Of a DNA stretch of 64,000 bases, positions 24,708-31,985 are shown piece after piece. The position numbers and the translations under genes were made by a program. The DNA is from Elusimicrobiota bacterium (GTDB taxonomy: Bacteria; Elusimicrobiota; Elusimicrobia; UBA1565; UBA9628), in assembly GCA_016218545.1 (NCBI GenBank), contig JACRDQ010000030.1, positions 1-64,000 on the forward strand, given 5' to 3'. Every line of letters starts with the position of its first letter. Positions within the stretch are counted from its first letter, which is position 1. A model generated the notes under the pieces. It made no database searches and was not told where the DNA came from. It saw only the letters and a list, made by a program, of their open reading frames with translations.

Positions 24708-25925
24708 ATGAAGATCTTCGCGGCCGCGGCGCTCGCAGCGGCCATCCTTGCTCAGACCGGCGTCGCGTACGCAAAGCAGGTCATCGTGGGCTTCAAGCCC
24801 GAGGTCACCCCCATCGAGAGGAACCTCTCCCTCAGCCGGATGGGGCTGCGCTTCGTGGAGGCGCTCCCCGAGATCGACGCGGTGGTGGCCGAGCCCGCGG
24901 GCTTTCGGACCATGTCCGACGTGACGTTCGCCGCCTCCCTCGAGCCGGCCGTGTCGGCCGTGGAGGAGAACGAGGAGCGCAACTGGCTCAACGCCGAGCT
25001 CGTCACCTTCTCCGCCGTGCCCCTGCCCGCCTTCGGCGACGTGATGGCGGCTCTGCCCAAGATGAGCCCGGCCAAGGCCGCTGCCCTGCCGGCTCTGCCC
25101 CCCGGCGTCACTAAGGAAGAGATCCCCTGGGGCATCCAGCGCGTCAATGCTCCCAACGCCTGGGCCAAGACCCAGGGCGCGGGCGTCAAGGTCGCGGTCA
25201 TCGACACGGGCATCGACTTCAACCACCCGGACCTCAAGCCCAATTTCGCGGGCTGCTACAACGCCCTCGACGCCAAGGCCTCTTGCATGGACGACAACGG
25301 GCACGGCTCCCACGTCTCCGGCACCATCGCAGGGGCGCTTGACGGCAAGGGCGTGGCGGGCGTGGCCCCCAAGGCCCGGCTCTACGGGGTCAAGGTCCTC
25401 GACGCCCAGGGCCGCGGCGGGCTGGTGAGCATCATCAAGGGCCTGGTGTGGGCCGGCAACAACGGCATGCAGGTGGCGAACATGAGCCTGGGCGCTCCCA
25501 TCGGCACGGTCTTCATGAGGGCCGCGGTCAAGTACGCGACCCTGCGCGGGGTGACGGTCGTGGCCGCGGCCGGCAACAACGGCGGCAAGGTCGGCTGCCC
25601 GGCCTGCTACGGCGACACCATCGCGGTCTCGGCCAGCGACTCCTCGGACCGGATCGCCAGCTTCTCGAGCAGGGGCTCCGACGTGGACCTCATCGCCCCG
25701 GGCGTGGACGTCAAGTCCAGCATCCCCGGCGGCGGTTATGACTTCTACGACGGCACCTCCATGGCCACCCCGCACGTGGCCGGGCTGGCCGCCCTGGCCG
25801 TGGCGCGCGGCGCCAAGGGCCCGGAGGCCGTGCGCGCCGCCCTCACCAAGGCGGCCAAGTCCATCGGCTTGAAGCCCACGGAGCAGGGCGCGGGCCTGGT
25901 GGACGCCAGCGTGCTGGTCAAGTAG
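24708..25925 (+). CDS. Exported subtilisin-like serine protease (S8)
   Basis: The product is 405 residues. The signal peptide is MKIFAAAALAAAILAQTGVAYA. A propeptide follows to about 140 (KQVIVGFKPEV start, like inhibitor I9). The S8 domain carries the catalytic triad Asp (AVIDTGIDFNHPDL), His (NGHGSHVSGTIAG) and Ser (GTSMATPHVAG), plus the oxyanion Asn in AAAGNNGG. It acts as a secreted or periplasmic endopeptidase. Two Cys (GCPACYG) and others could form disulfides. ATG 24708 is chosen over 24687 because AGGAGGAG sits just before it and the signal peptide begins there. It is a single-gene unit ending in a strong terminator. Confidence 0.93.
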   Translation: MKIFAAAALAAAILAQTGVAYAKQVIVGFKPEVTPIERNLSLSRMGLRFVEALPEIDAVVAEPAGFRTMSDVTFAASLEPAVSAVEENEERNWLNAELVTFSAVPLPAFGDVMAALPKMSPAKAAALPALPPGVTKEEIPWGIQRVNAPNAWAKTQGAGVKVAVIDTGIDFNHPDLKPNFAGCYNALDAKASCMDDNGHGSHVSGTIAGALDGKGVAGVAPKARLYGVKVLDAQGRGGLVSIIKGLVWAGNNGMQVANMSLGAPIGTVFMRAAVKYATLRGVTVVAAAGNNGGKVGCPACYGDTIAVSASDSSDRIASFSSRGSDVDLIAPGVDVKSSIPGGGYDFYDGTSMATPHVAGLAALAVARGAKGPEAVRAALTKAAKSIGLKPTEQGAGLVDASVLVK

Positions 25926-25939
25926 GCCGGCGGTCCGTC

Positions 25940-25978
25940 AAAGAGGAAGGGCCCCCTCGCGGGGGCCCTTCCTCTTTT
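25940..25978. terminator. Strong bidirectional terminator
   Basis: The hairpin has a perfect 17-bp stem (25940-25956 with 25961-25977) and a TCGC loop. The left arm starts with A residues and the right arm ends in TTTT, so it can terminate from both sides. It separates the subtilase gene from the convergent gene that ends at 25995. Confidence 0.9.
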
Positions 25979-25994
25979 CGGCGCGTCCGCTGCG

Positions 25995-26423
25995 TCAGGG
26001 AAGCTTGAGCTTGCCCAGGCCCGGCATGCCGCCGGGACCCATGGGGGGCAGGCCGCCCTCCATGCCGGGACCGCCGGCACCGGGTAGGACCAGGGAGGAG
26101 GAGGCCTTGCGGCGGAGCTCTTTGAGCTCCTCCATGGCCGCGGAGAAAGCCTCCTGGACCGCGTCGCCGTACTTGGCCACGGCTTCCTCGATAGAGGAGG
26201 CGTCGATCTCGAAGCTCAAGGGCAGAGCGCCTACCGAGGTCATGAGCTGGGCCTCTCCCACGTACACGGCCTTGCGGGCCGCGTCCGGGGAGCCGTCCGC
26301 CTTGACCGGGCTGAGTCGGCGGATGGTGCCCACCTTGCGGTCCGTGAAGACTTCCTCCCGCCACAGGGCGGAGGCATCCATCTTCGGGTCCGAGGACTGG
26401 CCGTCAGGCTTCTTGAATGACAT
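25995..26423 (-). CDS. Small hypothetical protein with Gly/Pro/Met-rich tail
   Basis: The product is 142 residues, starting at the ATG with AGGAG 6 bp before it. Residues 1-105 are soluble and partly helical (SFEIDASSIEEAVAKYGDAV, MEELKELRRKA). The last 30 residues are Gly/Pro/Met-rich (PGAGGPGMEGGLPPMGPGG). No family recognised. It overlaps the end of the flavodiiron gene by 20 bp and is co-transcribed with it, so a role linked to that protein is possible but unproven. Confidence 0.7.
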   Translation of the reverse strand: MSFKKPDGQSSDPKMDASALWREEVFTDRKVGTIRRLSPVKADGSPDAARKAVYVGEAQLMTSVGALPLSFEIDASSIEEAVAKYGDAVQEAFSAAMEELKELRRKASSSLVLPGAGGPGMEGGLPPMGPGGMPGLGKLKLP

Positions 26424-27612
26424 GGGGTTCTCCTGAGAGGATGCCCGCGGACCGATGGCGCTGGGCCACGGCCTCGGCGAGCTCATCGATCTTCTTGAGG
26501 TCGGCGGACCTGGGCAGGCCCTTGACCATCACGGACGGGAGCAGCTCGACCTTGAGGTTCTTCATGAGGCCGGCCAGGGTCTCCTCGACCTTGTTGCCCC
26601 AGCCGAAGGAGCCCATCACCGCGGCGAAGCGCGTCTTGGGCCTGAGGGCGTTGGCGAGGTAGGCGGCGTGGACCGCGTGCGGGTGCGGCCCCACGAGCAC
26701 GGCCGGGGTCGCGAGCACGATGGTCGCCGCGTCCACCAGGGCCATGGCGAGCCGGCCGAGGTCCACGGAGGAGAGGTCGAAGCGCTCGACCGCGATCCCG
26801 CGCAGGGTGAGGGAGTCGATGAGGGCGTCCACCATGACCTTGGTGCTGCCGTGCATGGAGACGTAGGGCAGGACCACGGTGTTCTTGACCTTGTCCGAGA
26901 CCCAGTCCCGGTAGGCGTCGAGGATGACGGAGGGCTTGGGCCAGCCCGGGCCGTGGCTGGGCAGGATGAGCCGGACGTCGAAGCGGGAGAGCCTGTCGAG
27001 GTGGCCGCGGATGGGCGGCCGGAACGGCATCATGATCTCGGCGTAGTAGCGCTTGGCCGCCTCGAGGGCGCGGCCTTCGTCCGTCATGAGGAGCTCGTTG
27101 GCGGCCAGGTGGGAGCCGAAGAAGTCGCAGGAGAAGAGGGTCCGCTCCTCGGGCATCCAGGTGGTCATGGTCTCGGGCCAGTGCACCCAGGGCATGTGGA
27201 GGAACTCCAGGGTGCGGTCTCCGAGGGAGAGCGTCTCTGCGTCCGCGACGGTCCTGACGCGCTCCGGAGAGAGGTGAAGCTCGTCCGCGAGGAAGTCCTT
27301 GCACTTGGGGGTGCAGAGCACCACGGTCTCGGGGAACCTGGCGAGGACCGCGGTGATGGCGCCCGCGTGGTCCTGCTCCGCGTGGTTGGCCACGAGGTAG
27401 TCGAGGCGCTCGAGACCGGCGAGGTTGGAGAGGAGCGTCTCCGTGAAGGCGGGGTCCACCGCGTCGATGAGCGCGGTCTTCTCTTTCCCGCGCACCAGGA
27501 AGGCGTTGTAGCTCGTGCCGTCCGGCAGGGGGATGAGGGCGTCAAAGAGGCGGCGGTCCCAGTCGACCGCGCCCACGGACACGACGCGCTCCGAGATGTT
27601 CCTGGCTTTCAT
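26404..27612 (-). CDS. fprA: Flavodiiron protein (A-type flavoprotein)
   Basis: The product is 402 residues, the size of the basic two-domain flavodiiron proteins. The metallo-beta-lactamase-like domain holds the diiron ligands: NHAEQDHAG, HMPWVHWPE, CDFFGSH and LPSHGPGW. The flavodoxin-like domain starts near 250 (VVLPYVSMHGSTKVMVDAL, FMN phosphate loop) and has GSFGWGNK later. It reduces oxygen to water or nitric oxide to nitrous oxide with electrons from rubredoxin or a similar donor, and so points to an anaerobic or microaerobic life. No rubredoxin gene is adjacent. GGAGGAG lies 5 bp before the ATG. Confidence 0.92.
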   Translation of the reverse strand: MKARNISERVVSVGAVDWDRRLFDALIPLPDGTSYNAFLVRGKEKTALIDAVDPAFTETLLSNLAGLERLDYLVANHAEQDHAGAITAVLARFPETVVLCTPKCKDFLADELHLSPERVRTVADAETLSLGDRTLEFLHMPWVHWPETMTTWMPEERTLFSCDFFGSHLAANELLMTDEGRALEAAKRYYAEIMMPFRPPIRGHLDRLSRFDVRLILPSHGPGWPKPSVILDAYRDWVSDKVKNTVVLPYVSMHGSTKVMVDALIDSLTLRGIAVERFDLSSVDLGRLAMALVDAATIVLATPAVLVGPHPHAVHAAYLANALRPKTRFAAVMGSFGWGNKVEETLAGLMKNLKVELLPSVMVKGLPRSADLKKIDELAEAVAQRHRSAGILSGEPHVIQEA

Positions 27613-27725
27613 GCTGTCTCCTCCAGAGACGATACCGAGAATCCCGCTCCTGAGTCAAGGACAGGGGGACGGGGCACGGTCCTCATTGGATGCCGGAGGG
27701 CCGGAAAAAGATGCATCATTCTCCT

Positions 27726-28187
27726 ATGACCAAGGTGAGCTCCCGGAACATCTCGCGCTTCCTGCCGTACCTGTTGTCCTTGGGCGCGGTCGTCCTGCTC
27801 GGCGACACGCTCTTCGACGCCGTGATGGCGGTCCTCCGCTTGGCAGGGCATGACGTCCGCCCGGTGTCTTGGCTCTTCCTGGAGAGCGTCATCCTGCTCA
27901 GGAAGGCCGCGTTCGCCATCTGCTGCTGGTTCCTCGCCGCGGCGGCCCGCGAGCTCTACGCGGAGGGGGATCGGTACGCGGCCTTGCCGGCCATGAGGGT
28001 CTGGCTGGCCGTCTTCTGCGGCGCCTTCCTCCTCGAGCAGGGCGTCACCGCGGCGTACCTTCTGCCGGCCTTGTTCCGGCCTGGCGGCGTTCCGGGGACA
28101 TGGAGCCTGCTCTTGAACGCGGCAGCCGACGGGGTGGCCGCGATCGCCGCTTTCGTGCTCCGGGACCTTCTGCTCCCTCAGGAGTGA
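27726..28187 (+). CDS. Small membrane protein of unknown function
   Basis: The product is 153 residues with about four hydrophobic segments (FLPYLLSLGAVVLL, WLFLESVILLRKAAFAICCW, WLAVFCGAFLLEQGVTAAYLL, LLLNAAADGVAAIAAFVLRD). It resembles nothing I can name. ATG 27726 is chosen because a CATCATT stretch (weak -10) ends 6 bp before it, and the upstream in-frame codons are polar and lie in the promoter. Its 3' end overlaps the convergent TMTC-like gene by 143 bp. Confidence 0.6.
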   Translation: MTKVSSRNISRFLPYLLSLGAVVLLGDTLFDAVMAVLRLAGHDVRPVSWLFLESVILLRKAAFAICCWFLAAAARELYAEGDRYAALPAMRVWLAVFCGAFLLEQGVTAAYLLPALFRPGGVPGTWSLLLNAAADGVAAIAAFVLRDLLLPQE

Positions 28188-29883
28188 CGCCGGCGGCTCG
28201 AAGCCCGGCCTGGGCAGTCTCGAGGTTCCTCCGGATCTTCGGCGAGTCCGGGAAGAGGAGGAAGGCCCTTTCCAGGGCTGTCACCGCAGCGCTGCGGTCC
28301 CCTGCTTCGTAGAGCTTCAGCCCTTCGTTGCTGTGAGCCATGGCCAGTCCCTGGGAAGCGGCGAGCATGGCTGGATCGAGGTCCCGGGCCGCCTGGAACT
28401 CGGCCTTGGCCGAACCCGTGTCCCCGCTGTCGAGGTGGAGCCTGCCGAGGTGGAGGCGCGGTTCCGCGTACGAGGGGTTGATCCTCGCCGCCTCCTCCAA
28501 GAGTCTCCGGGCCGCCAGAGGCTCGGCCTTGAGCGTCGCAGCTCCCAGCCGGCTCAGGGCCACGAACGAGTCCGGCCTCCTGGAGAGTACATGGGTCCAG
28601 AGGGTCTCAGGGCTCCTCCACACCGCTGTCTGTCTCCAGGAGGCTGCGGCCAGGGCCAGAGGCAGGCAGGCGGCAACGACCTGGACAGCGAGCCTGGCGA
28701 CCGGGGACTTGGCTGAAGAGCGTGCTCCAGTTTCGAGGAGGCCTGCGGCGAGCAGGGGCAAGCCCATGCACGCCACATAGGAGTAGCGGTCATGCACGGA
28801 CATGGCGGTCCCGTGGAAGAACTCGAGGGTCGGGGCCAGGGCAGCGAGGTAGTGGAGCCATACGGCAAGGCCTGAAGGCCAGCGCCTCCGCACGATGATG
28901 AGCCCGATGCTCAAGCTGACCACGAGTAGTCCGCAGAGCTCGGGCCGCCAGGCCGGCCTGGCGAAGGGGCCGGTCAGGATGTAGTAGGGATCCAGGCCCG
29001 AAGGCCACACGGTCTTCCACAGGTAGAAGGCCGTGGAGATGAAGCCTTGGGCGGACGGGAGGCTCGCGCTCGCCTGGGCAAGGCCTCCGACCTCGACCTT
29101 GGCCTTGAGGTTGAGGAGCACGGCGCAGACCGAGATCGCGGCGTAGGGTAGTTTCTCGAGCCAGACCGGCCTGCTCGCCGGCGAGGCCCAGGTCCGGGGA
29201 GCGGAGCGCAGCCTGGCCAGGGGGTAGAAGTCCAGCACGACCAGGACCAGGGGCAGGCTCAAGCCCTGCCATCTGGACAGGCCCGTGCAGGCGAAGGCCA
29301 GCCAGGCCAGTACCAGGAGCCTGGGCCTGGCCCGGTCCTCGCCGGTCACTGCCCTGAGGTGCAGGAGCAGGCTCGCCAGGAAGAAGCCCCCGGCCATGAG
29401 GTCTCCCAAAGCATGCGCAGGAGCGACTGCCTCGACCCTGAGCGGGTGGAGCGAGAAGAGCAGGGCGCCGAAGACCGCGGGCCAGGCAGGGTCCTGCTTT
29501 CCCGCCCCGGGCCGGCTGGCGAGGATGAGGCGGGTGACGAGGAAGAATAGCGTTGCGTTGCAACAGTGGATGAGCAGGCTGGCGATGTGGAAACCCAGGG
29601 GGGAGAGTCCTTGCGCCTGATGAATCAGGCCCAAGGTCAGCCAAGCCAGAGGCTTGTAGGCTCCGTGGCTGAAGTCCGTGAACATGAGGGCCAGGTTGTC
29701 CCAGGAGAGCCCCGACAGCATGGGGTTGGAGAGGATCTCCACGTCGTCGTCCCAGTTCACGAACCCGTTGCCCAGCACGGGGGCGAAGCACGCCAGGGTG
29801 AGGCAGAAGACGACGAGCCCCGCGAGGAACGGGACGCTCGGCTTGGGGGTCGGTGCTCCTGGGAGTTCCGAGGCTGGCGTCAT
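28045..29883 (-). CDS. TMTC-like membrane glycosyltransferase with TPRs
   Basis: The product is 612 residues and a paralogue of the gene at 18339-20309. First-loop acidic residues are in FVNWDDDVEILSNPML, followed by GFHIASLLIHCCNATLFFL and LLFSLHPLRVEAVAPAHALGDLMA, the HPxxxEaV signature. About nine to eleven membrane segments reach residue 420. TPR-like helices follow from about 430 (PDSFVALSRLGAATL, AEPRLHLGRLHLDSGDTGSA). The start is the ATG at 29883, just before the first hydrophobic segment. The last 45 codons are Arg/Pro-rich and antisense to the neighbouring membrane gene, so the true end may have drifted by loss of an earlier stop. Confidence 0.75.
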   Translation of the reverse strand: MTPASELPGAPTPKPSVPFLAGLVVFCLTLACFAPVLGNGFVNWDDDVEILSNPMLSGLSWDNLALMFTDFSHGAYKPLAWLTLGLIHQAQGLSPLGFHIASLLIHCCNATLFFLVTRLILASRPGAGKQDPAWPAVFGALLFSLHPLRVEAVAPAHALGDLMAGGFFLASLLLHLRAVTGEDRARPRLLVLAWLAFACTGLSRWQGLSLPLVLVVLDFYPLARLRSAPRTWASPASRPVWLEKLPYAAISVCAVLLNLKAKVEVGGLAQASASLPSAQGFISTAFYLWKTVWPSGLDPYYILTGPFARPAWRPELCGLLVVSLSIGLIIVRRRWPSGLAVWLHYLAALAPTLEFFHGTAMSVHDRYSYVACMGLPLLAAGLLETGARSSAKSPVARLAVQVVAACLPLALAAASWRQTAVWRSPETLWTHVLSRRPDSFVALSRLGAATLKAEPLAARRLLEEAARINPSYAEPRLHLGRLHLDSGDTGSAKAEFQAARDLDPAMLAASQGLAMAHSNEGLKLYEAGDRSAAVTALERAFLLFPDSPKIRRNLETAQAGLRAAGVTPEGAEGPGARKRRSRPPRRLPRSRAGSMSPERRQAGTRPAEGTPR

Positions 29884-29984
29884 GGCGTGAGCCTGCGACA
29901 AGTATGCCTCACCTGGCTCGGCGTTGGCAAGGGCAGGGCGAGCCGTGGGCCCAAAGACTCCCTCGGGCGTGGGCCATTGGCCAC

Positions 29985-30013
29985 TTAGCAGGTCTCGGGG
30001 ATGCCGGTACACT
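29985..30013 (+). promoter_or_regulatory. Sigma70-type promoter
   Basis: TTAGCA, 17 bp, then TACACT. The -10 ends 6 bp before ATG 30020. No Shine-Dalgarno is present, so a leaderless transcript is inferred. Confidence 0.5.
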
Positions 30014-30019
30014 TGCTCC

Positions 30020-31090
30020 ATGCGCCATCTCCTGTGGGGACTGCTGTGCGCCGGCCTGGCTTGCGGTCCTGTCCTCGCGGCCGAGGACCCGCAGGTCGCG
30101 ATCTTCAGCCAGTTCAACGCCGACGAGCAGACCCTCATGGCCGGCCTCCTCTCCGACCCGGCTGAGGCCGCGGCTTTTCAGAAGGAGGCCGCAGCAGCCG
30201 GCGACAACCCTCAGGCGGTCAAGGACGCGGTCACGCGTTGGCGCGGAAAGATCGTGGCCCAGGCCACCGCCTATATCAGCCGTGAGCCGGCGACCAAGGC
30301 GGGCAAGACCGTCAAGGAGATGGTCGAGCCGGCTGAATGGGGCGGCCTCATGCACTACTTGCGCACCATGGAGCCCGGCTTGAAGAAGGACATCATCCTG
30401 GGCATGCTCAAGGACGCCAACGAGAAGCTCTCCAAGGGCGACGATTCCCGCGCGCGCATGGTCATCGCGACCTCCCGGAAGACCATCCGGGAGACCACCA
30501 CGAAATACCTGCAGAGCTCTTTGGCCAAGAACGCTCCCGCGGAGGCGGAGCGCTTGCGCAAGGCCGAAGAGTCCAAGTCCGCCGAGGTCGAGAGACAGCG
30601 GCTCGCGGACGCTGAGAGGGCGCGCAAGGCGCTCGAACAGGCCCGCAGGGCCCAGGAAGCGGCTGAACGCGCGGGGAAGGCGCCTGCTGACGAGGCCAAG
30701 CACGGCGCAGCCCCGGTCTTCGACGGCGACCGTGCCAAGGACGCCCTGGTCGTGGACGGAGGGTCCGCTCCCAAGGAACCCGAGCCCGCGGTCGAGACCG
30801 CGCCCCAACTCTCCCGGCCTGACCTGGCCCTCAATCCTCCCAAGCCCGGAGAGAAGAAGCCTGCGGTCGTGGTCCCTTCGCCCTCCTCGGGCTCGGATGA
30901 GGACGAGCTCGCCAAGATGGAGAGCGGCTCGGGCGGAGCCGGCACGGTCAGGAAGTGGGCCATGGTCGGTGGCGGGGTGCTCGGCCTGCTCGTGGGCGCT
31001 TTCTTCGGCCCCATCGGCCTGCTCGTAGGCGCCGCCCTGGGCGTAGGCGCCGGCTACCTCGTCAGCAAGCACCTCCTCCGCAACACCTGA
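30020..31090 (+). CDS. Exported protein with coiled coil and C-terminal glycine-zipper membrane segment
   Basis: The product is 356 residues with a signal peptide (MRHLLWGLLCAGLACGPVLA). The middle (about 165-225) is a charged coiled coil rich in Glu, Arg, Lys and Ala (AEAERLRKAEESKSAEVERQ). A Pro-rich linker follows, and the C-terminus has one or two membrane segments with a glycine zipper (GGGVLGLLVGAFFGPIGLLVGAALGVGAGYL). The topology suggests a periplasmic protein anchored at its C-terminus. No family recognised. It stands alone, before the hairpin and palindromes at 31097-31169. Confidence 0.7.
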   Translation: MRHLLWGLLCAGLACGPVLAAEDPQVAIFSQFNADEQTLMAGLLSDPAEAAAFQKEAAAAGDNPQAVKDAVTRWRGKIVAQATAYISREPATKAGKTVKEMVEPAEWGGLMHYLRTMEPGLKKDIILGMLKDANEKLSKGDDSRARMVIATSRKTIRETTTKYLQSSLAKNAPAEAERLRKAEESKSAEVERQRLADAERARKALEQARRAQEAAERAGKAPADEAKHGAAPVFDGDRAKDALVVDGGSAPKEPEPAVETAPQLSRPDLALNPPKPGEKKPAVVVPSPSSGSDEDELAKMESGSGGAGTVRKWAMVGGGVLGLLVGAFFGPIGLLVGAALGVGAGYLVSKHLLRNT

Positions 31091-31096
31091 CGGAAC

Positions 31097-31127
31097 GCAA
31101 CACCTGGTGTCAGACACCAGTTGTTGC
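31097..31127. repeat. 14-bp-stem hairpin (REP-like or terminator stem)
   Basis: The arms 31097-31110 and 31114-31127 pair over 14 bp with one mismatch around a CAG loop (core CTGGTGT/ACACCAG). No T-run follows, so it is not a classical terminator. The word CGCAACACCTG at the left arm also occurs 17 bp earlier over the preceding stop codon. It may be a REP/BIME-type palindrome. Confidence 0.6.
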
Positions 31128-31139
31128 ATTCAGACCCTG

Positions 31140-31169
31140 CTGGCGCCAGTCATCAATGCCTGGCGCCAG
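31140..31169. promoter_or_regulatory. Double CTGGCGCCAG operator-like palindrome
   Basis: Two identical 10-bp palindromes, CTGGCGCCAG at 31140-31149 and 31160-31169, are 20 bp apart, about two helical turns. The second covers the place where a -35 would lie for TAGCAT at 31187-31192. The layout fits a repressor site for the GT2 gene. Confidence 0.55.
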
Positions 31170-31186
31170 GGGATGGACCCATTTGA

Positions 31187-31192
31187 TAGCAT
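31187..31192 (+). promoter_or_regulatory. -10 element for the GT2 gene
   Basis: TAGCAT, 9 bp before ATG 31202, within TTTGATAGCAT. No Shine-Dalgarno before the start. Confidence 0.45.
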
Positions 31193-31201
31193 CTTCTCGA
31201 C

Positions 31202-31924
31202 ATGCTGAGCGTGTCCGTGGTCGTTCCCACCTATAACGAGTTCGAGAACGTGGTCCTCGTCATCCCCAAGATCCACGAGACCCTGGGTTCCCGGCAGCAC
31301 GAGGTCGTGGTGGTGGACGACGATTCCCCTGACGGCACCGCGGAGGCTGTCAGAAAACTCGCTTTGACCGCGTCTTGGCTCAAGCTCCTGGTGCGCAAGG
31401 GCAAGCGCGGCCTGGGCACCGCTCTCGCAGAGGGCTATGACGCAGCGAGCCTCGGGGTCATCGTGTCCATGGACGCAGACCTTTCCTTTGATTGCGCGGA
31501 CATCCTGCGCCTGGTGGAAGCGGTCGAAGCCGGGGCTGACCTTGCCTTGGGCACCCGGCATATGGAGGGGGGAGGCTACGCGGCCACAGCCCTGGATGTC
31601 CGGGTCAAGCGGGCCATCAGCGCCTTGGGCAACCGCGTGGTGCGCTGGGCCACAGGCGTGCCGGTGCGCGACGTGTCCGCGAACTTCAGGGCTGTGCGGC
31701 GCTCTGTCTGGCCGTCCATCAGGACCCTGGACCAGACCAATTTCATGCTCTTGGAGATGATCCTCAGTGCTGCGAAGGCCGGCCTGCGCATCGTGGAGGT
31801 CCCGGTGCGCTTCGGAGAAAGGGTCCACGGCGCGTCCAAGCTCAACTTCTTCATCGAGCTCCCCAGGTTCGGCCTGAGGCTGCTCCGGTCGGCGTTGGCA
31901 GTGGTGGTGCATCCCGGGGCCTAG
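31202..31924 (+). CDS. GT2 polyprenol-phosphate mannosyl/glucosyltransferase (Dpm1-like)
   Basis: The product is 240 residues, a soluble GT-A enzyme without the C-terminal membrane helices seen in some relatives. Motifs: VVVPTYNEFENV, VVVDDDSPDGTAE (nucleotide-sugar binding), GTALAEGYDAA, and VSMDADLSFD (the metal-binding DxD-like site). It makes polyprenyl-phosphate sugars, the donors used by GT-C enzymes such as the GT39/TMTC-like proteins of this window. It has its own promoter with an operator-like double palindrome and lies just upstream of the ceramide-type genes. The sugar is probably mannose or glucose (family knowledge). Confidence 0.85.
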   Translation: MLSVSVVVPTYNEFENVVLVIPKIHETLGSRQHEVVVVDDDSPDGTAEAVRKLALTASWLKLLVRKGKRGLGTALAEGYDAASLGVIVSMDADLSFDCADILRLVEAVEAGADLALGTRHMEGGGYAATALDVRVKRAISALGNRVVRWATGVPVRDVSANFRAVRRSVWPSIRTLDQTNFMLLEMILSAAKAGLRIVEVPVRFGERVHGASKLNFFIELPRFGLRLLRSALAVVVHPGA

Positions 31925-31943
31925 GGCTCTTCCGTCGGAGGAT

Positions 31944-31972
31944 TTGCAATCCGTTTCACGGTGTCATACCAT
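31944..31972 (+). promoter_or_regulatory. Sigma70-type promoter of the sphingolipid-type operon
   Basis: TTGCAA, 17 bp, then TACCAT. Start of transcription would be about 31979, leaving a leader of only about 7 nt before ATG 31986 and no Shine-Dalgarno. Confidence 0.55.
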
Positions 31973-31985
31973 ATTGAATCCCACC

